A stretch of DNA of 64,000 nt from Rhodospirillum sp. (GTDB lineage: Bacteria > Pseudomonadota > Alphaproteobacteria > Rhodospirillales > Rhodospirillaceae): positions 145,707 through 209,706 of the forward strand of contig JAIOYK010000001.1 of the NCBI GenBank assembly GCA_021741145.1, read 5' to 3'. This document shows positions 1-9,677 of the stretch, in pieces. The stretch's first letter is position 1. Each line of letters starts with the position of its first letter. The notes beneath the pieces are model-generated. The model saw only the letters and a list, made by a program, of their open reading frames with translations, made no database searches and was not told where the DNA came from. Made by a program: the position numbers and the translations under genes.

Positions 1-795
1 GATGATCAGATGACGGATGCGGGAATGGCCATAGGCACCGACCACCATCAGGTCGATCCCCTCGTCCTTGACCACCTTGGCGATGACCTCGTCGGCTTCG
101 CCGGGGAGCAGACGGGTGGTGGCGGTCCGGCCCTTGGCCTCCAGCCAACCCTTTGCCTCCTCCAGGGAGTGGCGGTTCTCGGCGGTATCCGCGCCCACCC
201 TCAGCAAAAGGATGTCCAGACCTTCCAGCAGCTTGCCCTCCGCGGCTCGCTCCAGGGCCTTGCGCGCGCTGGGGCCGCCGTCATAGGCGATCAGACCTTT
301 CTTGATGGGCCTGAAGGCGCGGGAGGTCACCAGGACCGGCTTCTTGGAGCCCCGCACCACCCGCTCCAGGTTGGCGCCCAGGTGCATGGTCTCGAAGTCG
401 GCGGCTTCGCCACGCTTGCCGATGACCACCAGATCGGCGCGGTCCTCGATCTCGGCGACGGTCTCGATCAGCCCACCGTTGCGCAGGGTCTGGCGGACCT
501 CCACGACCCCCTTGTCCTTGAGGTGGGCTTCGGCCTCGGCCAGGACCTGACGGCCCCGGGCTTGGAGGATCTTGCTTTTCTGGGCGTCCAGGTCGGCGAG
601 TTGGGCCAGCAGATCCTCTCGCTCGTTGGCGCCCATGTTGCCCGACCAGTCCGAGGAGTCCGCGTGCCCCCGATTATGGTCGATGGCGTGGAGCACCTCC
701 ACCGAGGCGCCGATCTTGGTCGCGGCCCAACCGGCATGGTCGTAGACGCTCCCGGCGTATACGGATCCATCGGTGCAGACGAGAATATGAGGCAT
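1..795 (-). CDS. Universal stress protein, tandem UspA domains (3' end outside window)
   Basis: Cytoplasmic stress protein of the UspA family, thought to bind ATP/AMP and help survival under stress. Reading starts at the ATG giving MPHILVCTDGS, the usual beta1-Asp start of the fold. At least 265 residues are present, so there are two Usp domains: residues 1 to about 150, and a second from about 160 (KKGLIAYDGGPSARKA). The second ends with VVGAYGHSRIRH, the start of the nucleotide-binding G-x2-G-x9-G(S/T) motif. The last residues and stop lie beyond base 1. It is transcribed on the same strand as the SulP gene, with a 126-bp repeat element between them. The family is certain; the specific stress role is not. 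Confidence 0.9.
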   Translation of the reverse strand, partial: MPHILVCTDGSVYAGSVYDHAGWAATKIGASVEVLHAIDHNRGHADSSDWSGNMGANEREDLLAQLADLDAQKSKILQARGRQVLAEAEAHLKDKGVVEVRQTLRNGGLIETVAEIEDRADLVVIGKRGEAADFETMHLGANLERVVRGSKKPVLVTSRAFRPIKKGLIAYDGGPSARKALERAAEGKLLEGLDILLLRVGADTAENRHSLEEAKGWLEAKGRTATTRLLPGEADEVIAKVVKDEGIDLMVVGAYGHSRIRHLII

Positions 796-810
796 GGTCC
801 GAACGTCTCC

Positions 811-936
811 CTAGAGTGCTCCGAGATCAAGTTGGGCCACGTCTTGGCCCAACTTGATCTCGAAGGTACTCTAAAATTTATAAGATTAGAGTGAAACTGG
901 GCCGGCTTGACTCAAGCTGATCCAGTTTCACTCTAG
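811..936. repeat. 126-bp CTAG-bounded double-hairpin element, copy 1
   Basis: The element begins CTAGAGT and ends ACTCTAG, a perfect terminal inverted repeat. Inside are two successive hairpins. Hairpin A pairs GAGATCAAGTTGGGCC with its complement around a short loop; hairpin B pairs TAGAGTGAAACTGG with CCAGTTTCACTCTA. A second copy of identical length lies at 29812-29937, with about 106 of 126 positions the same. The right end supplies the stop codon (TAG, 933-935) of the SulP gene. It is best described as a MITE-like or REP-like dispersed palindromic element; no transposase is encoded. Confidence 0.85.
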
Positions 937-2417
937 TGCCCGATGGAAGTATCTATTGCCCCGGGCTTGTCATGCACCCCGAGCTTGTCGACGATGGTGG
1001 CGCTGGCCTCGTTCAGGCCGACGACCTCCACGTCCGCGCCCTCGCGGCGGAACTTGAGCACCACCTTGTCAAGGGCGCCCACGCCGGACAAGTCCCACAT
1101 GTGGGCGGCGGTCAAATCGATGGTCACTTTCTCCAGCGCCTCCTTCAGGTCGAAGGCCTTGGAAAAGGCCTCCGCCGAGGCGAAGAAGACCTGTCCCTCG
1201 ACGGTATAGACCCGATGGCGCCCCTCGGCGTCGATGGTCGAGGTGATGCGCAGGAAGCGGGCCACCTTGCGGGCGAAGAACAGGGCGGCGAGCAACACGC
1301 CCACCAGCACGCCCTTGGCCAGATCGTGGGTAAAGACCGTCGTCAGGACCGTCCCCAGGGTCACCAGACTGGTGCTGACCGGGTGGACGCGGATATCGGT
1401 CAGGGACTTCCAGGAGAAGGTCCCGATGGAGACCATGATCATCACCGCCACCAGGGCGGCCATGGGGATCAGCTTCACCCAATCCGACAGGGCGATCAGC
1501 AGGACCATCAGGGAGACACCGGCGCAGAGGGTGGACAGTCGCCCCCGCCCGCCGGATTTCACGTTGATCACCGACTGACCGATCATGGCGCAGCCCGCCA
1601 TGCCACCAAAGAAACCGGACACGATATTGGCGATACCCTGCCCCCTACACTCGCGGTCCCGATTGCTTTCGGTATCAGTTAGATCGTCGACCACCTGGGC
1701 GGTCATCAGGGACTCCAGCAGACCCACCACGGCGATGGTCACCGAGACGGGCAACACCGTCCACAGGGTGTTCAGGGTCAGGGGAATATCGGGCAGGGAG
1801 AAAATCGGCAGGGTTTCGGGCAGGGCCCCCAGATCGGCGACGGTGCGCACGTCCAGGTCGAGGAAGACGGCCAAACCGGTCATGGACAGGATGGCCACCA
1901 GGGGCGAGGGCACGGCCTTGGTTACGTAAGGGAACAGGTAGATCACCGCCAAGGCGCCGCCACAGAGGGCATAGGTTTCCCAGGTCACGCCCACCAGTTC
2001 GGGCAATTGGGCCATGAAAATCAGGATGGCCAAGGCATTGACGAAACCCGTCATCACGGCGCGGGAGACGAAGCGCATATAACGCCCCAGCTTGAGCAAA
2101 CCGAAAAGGATCTGCACCACGCCGGTCACCACCGTGGCGGCAAGCAGGTATTGCAGGCCATGGTCGCGCACGATGTCGATCATCAGCAGCGCCGTGGCCG
2201 CGGTCGCCGCCGAAATCATACCCGGGCGACCGCCGGTGAAGGCGATGGTGATGGCGATACAGACCGAGGCGTAAAGACCCACCTTGGGATCCACGCCCGC
2301 GATGACGGAGAAGGCGATGGCTTCCGGAATCAGCGCCAGGGCGACCACCAAACCGGCGAGGACATCGCCGCGGATATTGGACAGCCAATCAGCCTTCAGA
2401 CGGTAAGGTTCGATCAT
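933..2417 (-). CDS. SulP family anion transporter with STAS domain
   Basis: Inner-membrane SulP/SLC26 permease of 494 residues, the usual length. An N-terminal multi-spanning domain (residues ~15-370, beginning [18 protein letters not shown]) is followed by a C-terminal cytoplasmic STAS domain (~390-490, with [12 protein letters not shown]). Family members carry sulfate, bicarbonate or other anions; the sequence does not tell which. The start chosen is the ATG at 2415-2417 ([12 protein letters not shown]), with GGGAAG upstream; longer in-frame extensions look non-coding. The stop codon is provided by the repeat element. Two terminator-like hairpins lie in the leader, so expression may be controlled by attenuation. 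Confidence 0.9.
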   Translation of the reverse strand: MIEPYRLKADWLSNIRGDVLAGLVVALALIPEAIAFSVIAGVDPKVGLYASVCIAITIAFTGGRPGMISAATAATALLMIDIVRDHGLQYLLAATVVTGVVQILFGLLKLGRYMRFVSRAVMTGFVNALAILIFMAQLPELVGVTWETYALCGGALAVIYLFPYVTKAVPSPLVAILSMTGLAVFLDLDVRTVADLGALPETLPIFSLPDIPLTLNTLWTVLPVSVTIAVVGLLESLMTAQVVDDLTDTESNRDRECRGQGIANIVSGFFGGMAGCAMIGQSVINVKSGGRGRLSTLCAGVSLMVLLIALSDWVKLIPMAALVAVMIMVSIGTFSWKSLTDIRVHPVSTSLVTLGTVLTTVFTHDLAKGVLVGVLLAALFFARKVARFLRITSTIDAEGRHRVYTVEGQVFFASAEAFSKAFDLKEALEKVTIDLTAAHMWDLSGVGALDKVVLKFRREGADVEVVGLNEASATIVDKLGVHDKPGAIDTSIGH

Positions 2418-2542
2418 GGCGCGGCTCTTCCCGATCCGATCCGTTGGTCGGACACCATGGAAATCCAATGGAACAAGAGCGACGACCTGTCGCGCTCCCT
2501 CGGGGGGCTGGCCCGAAAGCTGGATTGTCTGGCGCCTGACGG

Positions 2543-2573
2543 AAAAATAAAAAGGCGACACCGATGCGTCGCC
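2543..2573 (-). terminator. Intrinsic terminator-like hairpin upstream of SulP gene
   Basis: On the minus strand GGCGAC pairs with GTCGCC around an 8-nt loop and is followed by CTTTTTATTTTT. It lies about 125 bp before the SulP start codon, so it either ends a transcript coming from the hemerythrin side or acts as a leader attenuator. Confidence 0.65.
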
Positions 2574-2622
2574 CGTTCGCCGGAACTCTATCGGCATGGG
2601 AGAGTTATTGCAAGTGCGAAGC

Positions 2623-2656
2623 AAAAGGCGGCGGGTCCCCTCCCGGTGGACCCGCC
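2623..2656 (-). terminator. GC-rich terminator-like hairpin
   Basis: On the minus strand a 9-bp perfect stem (GGCGGGTCC with GGACCCGCC) is followed by GCCTTTT. The right arm on the plus strand touches an 8-mer at 2657-2664 that can pair alternatively with 2703-2708 or 2716-2723. Confidence 0.6.
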
Positions 2657-2969
2657 ATGCTTGCGAAATCCTCTTGCCCATGACGGAGCGGAGCGCCAAA
2701 CCGCTTGCAGGAACAGCAAGCATAAAAAGACCCTGGCCGCCCTCTTTCGCGACCCCGTTTCCGGGACCATCGCCTGGGACGATATCGAGGCTTTGTTGCT
2801 CGCGGTGGGAGCAGAGGGGATCGAAGGCTCCGGCGCCCGTGAAGGGCGATGTCATCGCATCCTTCCATCGGCCACATCCCGCCAAGGAGGCGAAGCGGTA
2901 TCAGGTCAAGGGGCGGTTAGGGGCCCTCCATCGCCGACCCAACCAACCGCCCCGCCCTCCGACAGGCCG

Positions 2970-3374
2970 TTAAGTCCGGACCATCGCCACGTAAGCCCGA
3001 TAGCGCATATCCTCTTCCATGATGTGCTTGACCAGCCAGTTCTCCAGGAAGGCGTTGACCAGATCGCCCACCTGGAAGGGGCTCTCGCTGGCCCGGCGAT
3101 AGGTGGTTTTCACCGTCTTCAGCCATTCCTCGAAGATCCGGTGCTGCTTGACGTGCTCGTCGAAGCCGGGGAAGCCCCCCCGCTTCATCAGGTCCTCTTC
3201 CCGGGCGAAGTGGACTTTCGCGTAGTCTTCCAGGCGGGACAAAATCGTGCCCAGCAACCCATCGGTCATATCCGCGTCTTCCAGCTCACGGATGAGCTGG
3301 AAAAGGCCCTGGTGGTCGGCGTCGATGCCCGGATGGCCAACGCTATAGCTGTCATTCCACTCGAAACGGCTCAT
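2970..3374 (-). CDS. Bacteriohemerythrin
   Basis: Single-domain, non-heme diiron O2-binding protein of 134 residues, cytoplasmic. All ligands of the family are visible: H21 (in DADHQ), H55 and E59 (HFAREE), H74 and H78 (HVKQH), H117 and D122 (HIMEED). The start is the ATG giving MSRFEWNDSY; a longer reading would run into the dctM gene. It begins only 10 bp after the dctM stop, on the same strand, so it is probably the last gene of the aromatic-uptake operon. There it could buffer or deliver O2 for ring-cleaving dioxygenases; that role is inference. Confidence 0.93.
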   Translation of the reverse strand: MSRFEWNDSYSVGHPGIDADHQGLFQLIRELEDADMTDGLLGTILSRLEDYAKVHFAREEDLMKRGGFPGFDEHVKQHRIFEEWLKTVKTTYRRASESPFQVGDLVNAFLENWLVKHIMEEDMRYRAYVAMVRT

Positions 3375-3384
3375 GGTCTTGGTC

Positions 3385-4671
3385 CTAAAGCAGTCCGAGC
3401 GCCAGGCTCGGGAAAAGAACCAGAAGGGCCAGGCGCACGAGATCGGAGAGGACGAAGGGAAAAACGCCCTTGAAGATTTCGGCGATGGGCACGTCTGGTG
3501 CCACGGTTTTGATGACGAAGACATTCATGCCCACCGGTGGCGTGATCAACCCCAATTCCACGGTGATGACCGAGACGATGCCAAACCACACCGGATCGAA
3601 CCCGGCCTGGATGATCACCGGATAGACCACCGGTACGGTCAACAGCAGCATGGCCAGGGAGTCCATGACACAGCCCAACACCATATAGAGCACCAGCACA
3701 CAGAGCAGAACCGCGTAGGGGGCCAAGTTCATGTTCGCCACCATTTCCGCCAATGTGAAGGAAATGCGCGAGACGGAGAGGAAGTAGCCGAAAATCTCCG
3801 CGCCGATGATCATGAAGAAGATCATGGCCGACAGGAACAGGGATTCCTCCACCGCGTCCCGAAAATCCTTCCAGTTCATGCCCCGGAACAGGGCGATGAA
3901 GAAGGTGCCCCCGGCGCCGACGGCCGCGGCCTCGGTCGGGGTAAACAGGCCGCCGTAAATGCCCCCGATGATCAGGGCGAAGATGCCGCCGAAACCGGAC
4001 AATCCCTTCAGACCGACGATCTTTTCCTTCAGGGTCGAGGACTCTCCCGGTTGCGCCAGATCAGGCTTCAGCCAGACGGTCACCGCGATGGTCACGCAAT
4101 AGAGAACCAGCCCCAGCAGGCCCGGCATGACACCGGCGATGAACATGTCCCCCACCGACTGCTCGGTGATCAGCGCGTAGAGCAACAGGGCGATGGAGGG
4201 CGGGATCATGATCCCCAGCGTGCCCCCCGCGGCCAGCGTCCCGGTGGCGAGCCCCGGGGCGTAGCCATGCTTGCGCATTTCCGGCAGAGCGACCCGGGCC
4301 ATGGAAGCCGCGGTGGCCAGCGAGGAGCCGGAGATGGCGGAGAACACGGCGCAGGACGAGACCGCGGCCAGGGCCATGCCTCCCCGCCAGGAGCCGAACA
4401 GGGTTCGTGCGCCGGAGAAGAGTTCCGCGGACATCTTGGCCTTGCTGGCGAAGACGCCCATCAGGATGAACATGGGAATGGGGCTGAAACCGTAGTTGGA
4501 CAGGGTCTCGAAAGGCCCGGATTCCAGGATCGACATGCTCGCGTCGAAGGTGACGATCAACCCGAAGCCGATGAACCCCGTGGCCCCCATGGCGAGCGCC
4601 ACGGGCATACGCAGGGCGATCATCACCAGCATGGCGGCGATGCTAAGATAGCCGATGACGGAGGCGCTCAT
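3385..4671 (-). CDS. dctM: TRAP transporter large permease subunit (DctM)
   Basis: The ion-coupled translocating subunit of a tripartite TRAP transporter in the inner membrane. At 428 residues it has the normal DctM length and about a dozen hydrophobic segments, with typical motifs such as SGSSLATAASM, GGTLGIMIPPS and FTPTEAAAVG. Its ATG overlaps the dctQ stop as ATGA, so the two are translationally coupled. With dctQ and dctP it forms a complete transporter following the lig genes, which suggests uptake of an aromatic carboxylate or a related acid. The substrate cannot be read from sequence. Confidence 0.95.
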   Translation of the reverse strand: MSASVIGYLSIAAMLVMIALRMPVALAMGATGFIGFGLIVTFDASMSILESGPFETLSNYGFSPIPMFILMGVFASKAKMSAELFSGARTLFGSWRGGMALAAVSSCAVFSAISGSSLATAASMARVALPEMRKHGYAPGLATGTLAAGGTLGIMIPPSIALLLYALITEQSVGDMFIAGVMPGLLGLVLYCVTIAVTVWLKPDLAQPGESSTLKEKIVGLKGLSGFGGIFALIIGGIYGGLFTPTEAAAVGAGGTFFIALFRGMNWKDFRDAVEESLFLSAMIFFMIIGAEIFGYFLSVSRISFTLAEMVANMNLAPYAVLLCVLVLYMVLGCVMDSLAMLLLTVPVVYPVIIQAGFDPVWFGIVSVITVELGLITPPVGMNVFVIKTVAPDVPIAEIFKGVFPFVLSDLVRLALLVLFPSLALGLL

Positions 4672-5177
4672 GACCGCTTCCCACTTTCAAGAATATGTTC
4701 CAGACCGACCAGGAACCCGCGCAGGGCGAGCACCGCCGTGGCGAAGGTCACGGCCATGTAGATATAGGCGAGCGGCACGACCAGATCCTGGGAAGTCTCT
4801 CCGGTCGACAACGCCTGTCCGACAGCGTCGGAAAAGCGGATCGTCATTCCCAGACCCAGCAGGCCGAAGCCAAACAAGTAGACGCCCGACAGAATGTCCT
4901 TGAGCCGTTCGCTCATGGTCTCGGTGAACAGGTCGACGATCACTTGCCCCCGTGCCACCGAATAGGGCAAGGCGAAGAGCACCATGAACAAGAGGCAGAA
5001 ACTGACGATTTCCACGCCGCCCCGGAAGGTGAAATCGATGGCCCCATCGGTCGCGCCAAAGACGAACCGAGTCACCACGTCCACCAGTACCGTCACCACC
5101 ATCAAGACAATCAGAACGCCCGCGACCATGTGCATGCCATGGGCCAGACGATGGGCCGCGTTAAAGAGGGCTTTCAC
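4668..5177 (-). CDS. dctQ: TRAP transporter small permease subunit (DctQ)
   Basis: Small four-helix membrane subunit that pairs with DctM. I start it at the GTG at 5175-5177 (residues VKALFNAAHRLAHG) because GGGGAG lies 8 nt upstream; this gives 169 residues, normal for DctQ. An ATG at 5238-5240 would add 21 residues without a good ribosome site. Hydrophobic segments run from about 15-38, 55-78, 95-118 and 135-158. It lies 74 bp after dctP and overlaps dctM by 4 bp. Confidence 0.88.
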   Translation of the reverse strand: MKALFNAAHRLAHGMHMVAGVLIVLMVVTVLVDVVTRFVFGATDGAIDFTFRGGVEIVSFCLLFMVLFALPYSVARGQVIVDLFTETMSERLKDILSGVYLFGFGLLGLGMTIRFSDAVGQALSTGETSQDLVVPLAYIYMAVTFATAVLALRGFLVGLEHILESGKRS

Positions 5178-5251
5178 GGTATCCACTCCCCAAAAAGCCG
5201 GAAAAGGGAAGCGGGGGACGGTGACCGCCCCCCACTCCATTTCGGGAGCAC

Positions 5252-6286
5252 TTATTGGCAGCTCTTGGACAGTTCCACGGCCCGGGCGTAAACGTCACGG
5301 CCCGGCAGATTCTTGCCGTCCAGCTCGGTCAGGTAGGATTCGACGGCGGCTTCCTTGACCGGCTTCCAGGCGGGGTTGTCCATGCCACCGGGAACGACGT
5401 AGATTTCATGTCCAGCCTTGCTGGCCTGGGCACGACCCTTAACGTCGATATTGTCGAAGACCTGACCGGCCTTCTTGGCCCACTCCAGACCGGAATTGTC
5501 GTCGATCACCTTCTTCAGGTCGGCGGGCAGACCTTCGTAGACGTCCTTGTTCATGGTCATCACGAAGGCGATGGTGTACAAGCCGCCGGTTTCGGTGTGC
5601 TTGGTGGCCAGTTCATTCAGGCGGAAGGCGGTCATGCCTTCCCAGGGCAGGGCCACGCCGTCAATGACGCCGCGCTGCATGGACTGATAGGATTCCGGCG
5701 CGGGCATGCCGACGGGTTGGGCGCCCACGCTTTCCAGCACGGAACCGAGCAGGGTCGTCGGGCGGCGGATGCGCATCCCCTTCAGATCCTCGGGCGTTTC
5801 AATCAACTTGTCCCGGGTGTGCAGATTGCCCGGACCATGGGTGAAGAAAAACAGGGGATGGGTTTCGGTGTACTCGTCCCCCAACTTGCCTTCCTCATAG
5901 AGGGACTCGAGAACGCAGGAGCCATGCTCGCCGTTCTTGGAGATACCCGGAACCTCGACCACCTGGGTCAGGGGGAAGCGGTTGGCGGTATAGCCCAGGA
6001 CGGTGACGGTCACATCGGCCACCCGGTTCTTCACCGCGTCATACTGGGCCGGAGGCTTGGCCAGGGTCGCGGCGGGATACATTTCCACCTTGATGCGACC
6101 GCCGGAATCCTTCTCCACCTTCTCGGCCCAGACGTCGAAAAGGTCCTTCGGTAGACCGGCCACGGCGGGCCAGAAGTGGGCGAAGCGCAGGGTCACGTCC
6201 GCGGCCGAAGCGGTGGACGCGGCGCCGGAGGCGGCACCCAGGGCGATCACGCCGACCAAAGCGGCGCGGGTAAAGGTCTTAAACAT
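5252..6286 (-). CDS. dctP: TRAP transporter periplasmic substrate-binding protein (DctP)
   Basis: Periplasmic solute receptor of the TRAP system, 344 residues including a signal peptide (MFKTFTRAALVGV...ASTASA, cleavage near residue 27). The fold markers are present: LRFAHFWPAVAG at the mature N-terminus, GMRIRRPTTLLGSVLESVGAQPVGMP (with the arginine that usually binds the substrate carboxylate), and QRGVIDGVALPWEGM. The start at 6284-6286 has AGGGAGGAA upstream. First gene of the dctPQM set, it follows the aldo/keto reductase gene after 115 bp. The ligand is probably a carboxylate used by the neighbouring ring-cleavage genes (inference). Confidence 0.93.
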   Translation of the reverse strand: MFKTFTRAALVGVIALGAASGAASTASAADVTLRFAHFWPAVAGLPKDLFDVWAEKVEKDSGGRIKVEMYPAATLAKPPAQYDAVKNRVADVTVTVLGYTANRFPLTQVVEVPGISKNGEHGSCVLESLYEEGKLGDEYTETHPLFFFTHGPGNLHTRDKLIETPEDLKGMRIRRPTTLLGSVLESVGAQPVGMPAPESYQSMQRGVIDGVALPWEGMTAFRLNELATKHTETGGLYTIAFVMTMNKDVYEGLPADLKKVIDDNSGLEWAKKAGQVFDNIDVKGRAQASKAGHEIYVVPGGMDNPAWKPVKEAAVESYLTELDGKNLPGRDVYARAVELSKSCQ

Positions 6287-6401
6287 CAATTCCTCCCTGT
6301 CGAGGCTGTTTGTTTCTTGGAGCCCGGACCGCCAGGGGCGAAACCGGGGATGGGGGGCACTTAACACTTAAAGGGTAGGCGGGAACCGTGGCTTATCCGA
6401 T

Positions 6402-7394
6402 TCAGGCGAAGACCTCCGTGTCGATTTCCCCCATGGTGGTGGGGGCGTAGCGGAGGCCGCTCACCGTTTGATTGTTTACCAGCGCGTCGACACGCGCCAC
6501 CAATTCCGGATCCAGGGATAACGTTGCCGCCTCCAGGTTTTCCTTCAGGTGTTCCAGGTTCGTGGTCCCTGGAATGGCGTGGATGTGGTCGCCCTTGGCC
6601 AGGACCCAGGCCAGGGACAATTGGGCCGCGGAATACCCTGCTTCCTTGGCCAGGGCCTGGTAACCGTCGAGCAGCGTCAGGTTGGCCGGGTAATGGTCTG
6701 CTTGGAAGCGTGGCATGCCCCGACGGATATCCCGGTCCGGCAGGGCCGCCGGATCGGGCGGACAGTCGGTGAGAAACCCGCGTGCCACGGGGCTGAAGGC
6801 GACAAAGGCGATGCCCATCTCGGCGCAGGCGGAGAGAACGGCGATTTCCGCCTCCCGCGTCCAGGGCGAATACTCGGTCTGAACCGCGGTCACCGGATGG
6901 ACAGCATGGGCCTTGCGCAGGGTCTCCGCGGAGATCTCGGACAGACCGATGGAACGGATCTTGCCCTCGCCCACCAATTCGGCGAGCGCGCCGACACTCT
7001 CCTCGATGGGGACGGAGAAATCCCTCCGGTGCAGGTAGTACAGGTCGATCACATCGGTCTTCAGGGCACGCAGGGCATCCTCGCAGGTGTCCTTGATCAC
7101 CTCGGGACGGCCATTGATCTCCCGCTTGCCGTCCGGCCCCTTGCGCATGCCGCATTTGCTGGCGAGCTTGTACTCGGAGCGCCGGTGAGAGACAGCCTCG
7201 CCGATCAGCGCCTCGTTGGCGCCGAACCCATAGAGCGCCGCGGTGTCCAGGTGGTCATAGCCCAGGTCGAGGGCTTCGTTGAGCAAACGGATAGCCGCTT
7301 GCTTTTCCACGGGCACCCCATAGGCGTGGGACAGGTTCATGCAGCCCAAGCCAATGGCGGCGACGTCAAAGGGTCCAAGGGGTCGGCGAAGCAT
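6402..7394 (-). CDS. Aldo/keto reductase
   Basis: NADPH-dependent oxidoreductase of 330 residues with a TIM-barrel fold. The catalytic tetrad of the family is visible: D50 and Y55 (HLDTAALYG), K80 (LASKCGM) and H122 (YLHRRD). The C-terminal cofactor-binding segment IPGTTNLEHLKENL is also present. AGGAG lies 8 nt before the ATG. It lies 22 bp downstream of ligC in the same operon, so it may reduce an aromatic aldehyde or ring-cleavage semialdehyde, but the substrate is unknown. Confidence 0.88.
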   Translation of the reverse strand: MLRRPLGPFDVAAIGLGCMNLSHAYGVPVEKQAAIRLLNEALDLGYDHLDTAALYGFGANEALIGEAVSHRRSEYKLASKCGMRKGPDGKREINGRPEVIKDTCEDALRALKTDVIDLYYLHRRDFSVPIEESVGALAELVGEGKIRSIGLSEISAETLRKAHAVHPVTAVQTEYSPWTREAEIAVLSACAEMGIAFVAFSPVARGFLTDCPPDPAALPDRDIRRGMPRFQADHYPANLTLLDGYQALAKEAGYSAAQLSLAWVLAKGDHIHAIPGTTNLEHLKENLEAATLSLDPELVARVDALVNNQTVSGLRYAPTTMGEIDTEVFA

Positions 7395-7415
7395 TCCATA
7401 TTCTCCTGTTCTCGA

Positions 7416-8360
7416 TTAGCCGAAGCTCTTCTCGATCCGGTCGAGGGTTCGCATGGCGGCCAGTCCCTGGTCAACGGAGCTATTGGGCTCCCGCCCCTCC
7501 TGGATGGCGGTGATGAATTCCCGATCCACCAGTTCCACGCCATTGTTCGACAGGGCCACGCCAGACAGGTCAATCTGCTCCTCCTTGCCGTTGAACAGGT
7601 CATCATAGCGGGCGATGTAGGTGCCGTTATCGCAAATGTAGCGGAAGGTCGTGCCCAAGGGACCATCGTTGTTAAACGACAGGGAGAGCGTGCAGAGCGC
7701 GCCCGAAGCGGCCTTCATGCCGATGCTCATGTCCATGGCGATGCCCAGGTCCGGATGGGTGGGACCCTGCAAGCCGAAGACCGTCTCGGGCTCTCCCCCC
7801 GTCTGATACTGGAACAGGTCGACGGTGTGGCAGGCGTGGTGCCACAGCAGGTGGTCGGTCCAGGTGCGGGGTTCGCCGAGCGCGTTCAGATTGGACCGGC
7901 GGAAGAAATAGGTCTGAACATCGAGCTGCTGGAGGGTCAACTCTCCGGCCACGATCCTGTTATGGACCCATTGGTGGCTGGGGTTAAAGCGGCGCACATG
8001 GCCGACCATGGCCACCAGCCCGGTTTCCTGGCGCACCGTCACCAATTCCTCGGAGTCCGCCAGAGTGTCGGCCATGGGGATCTCGACCATCACATGCTTG
8101 CCCGCCTTCAGGCAGGCGATGGCCTGGGAGGCATGGACCTGGGTCGGCGTGGCCAGGATCACCGCGTCCACATCGTCCCGGGCCAGGCTTTCGGCCAGAT
8201 CCTTGGTGGCATGGGGAATGCCCCGCTCGGCGGCGAAGGCGTCGATGTCGTCCGGCCCCCCGCCGACCACGGAGGTGACGGTCACCCCCTCGATCTTGGA
8301 CAGGGCGTCCAGGTGCTTGCGGCCAAAGGCGCCCGCGGCGCCGGCGACACAGAGTCTCAT
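7416..8360 (-). CDS. ligC: 4-carboxy-2-hydroxymuconate-6-semialdehyde dehydrogenase
   Basis: Gfo/Idh/MocA-type NAD(P) dehydrogenase of 314 residues, matching LigC in length and layout. It oxidises the hemiacetal form of the LigAB product to 2-pyrone-4,6-dicarboxylate. The Rossmann motif is near the N-terminus (LCVAGAAGAFGRKHLDAL); MVEIPMADT corresponds to the EKP-like segment, and WTDHLLWHHACHTVDLFQYQ is a segment characteristic of LigC. The start is the ATG at 8358-8360 with GGAG 9 nt upstream; an ATG five codons earlier is possible. It follows ligB by 44 bp. Confidence 0.93.
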   Translation of the reverse strand: MRLCVAGAAGAFGRKHLDALSKIEGVTVTSVVGGGPDDIDAFAAERGIPHATKDLAESLARDDVDAVILATPTQVHASQAIACLKAGKHVMVEIPMADTLADSEELVTVRQETGLVAMVGHVRRFNPSHQWVHNRIVAGELTLQQLDVQTYFFRRSNLNALGEPRTWTDHLLWHHACHTVDLFQYQTGGEPETVFGLQGPTHPDLGIAMDMSIGMKAASGALCTLSLSFNNDGPLGTTFRYICDNGTYIARYDDLFNGKEEQIDLSGVALSNNGVELVDREFITAIQEGREPNSSVDQGLAAMRTLDRIEKSFG

Positions 8361-8404
8361 CCGTTCAGTCTCCATTCGGTTCGGATCTCCGGTGGACGGG
8401 TTTC

Positions 8405-9673
<1,269 letters not shown>

Positions 9674-9677
<4 letters not shown>

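Larger units (their letters stand above)
2418..2969 (-). other. 552-bp non-coding stretch with structured RNA signals
   Basis: No convincing gene is seen between the SulP gene and the hemerythrin gene. On the minus strand the stretch holds several inverted repeats and two hairpins followed by T-runs (2623-2656 and 2543-2573). A pair of complementary 8-mers at 2657-2664 and 2716-2723 closes a roughly 67-nt domain directly next to the first hairpin. This could be the leader of the SulP gene or a small RNA gene with its own terminators. Confidence 0.5.

Noticed and set aside
10..894. Long plus-strand reading frame opposite the universal stress protein gene
   Set aside because: It is a GC-driven antisense shadow; the minus-strand product has clear UspA motifs and the plus-strand product has none. 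The same applies to many long frames opposite genes across the window.
2573..2970. 6S RNA or SRP RNA gene upstream of the SulP gene
   Set aside because: Neither the 6S bubble layout nor the conserved SRP tetraloop region could be matched by eye.
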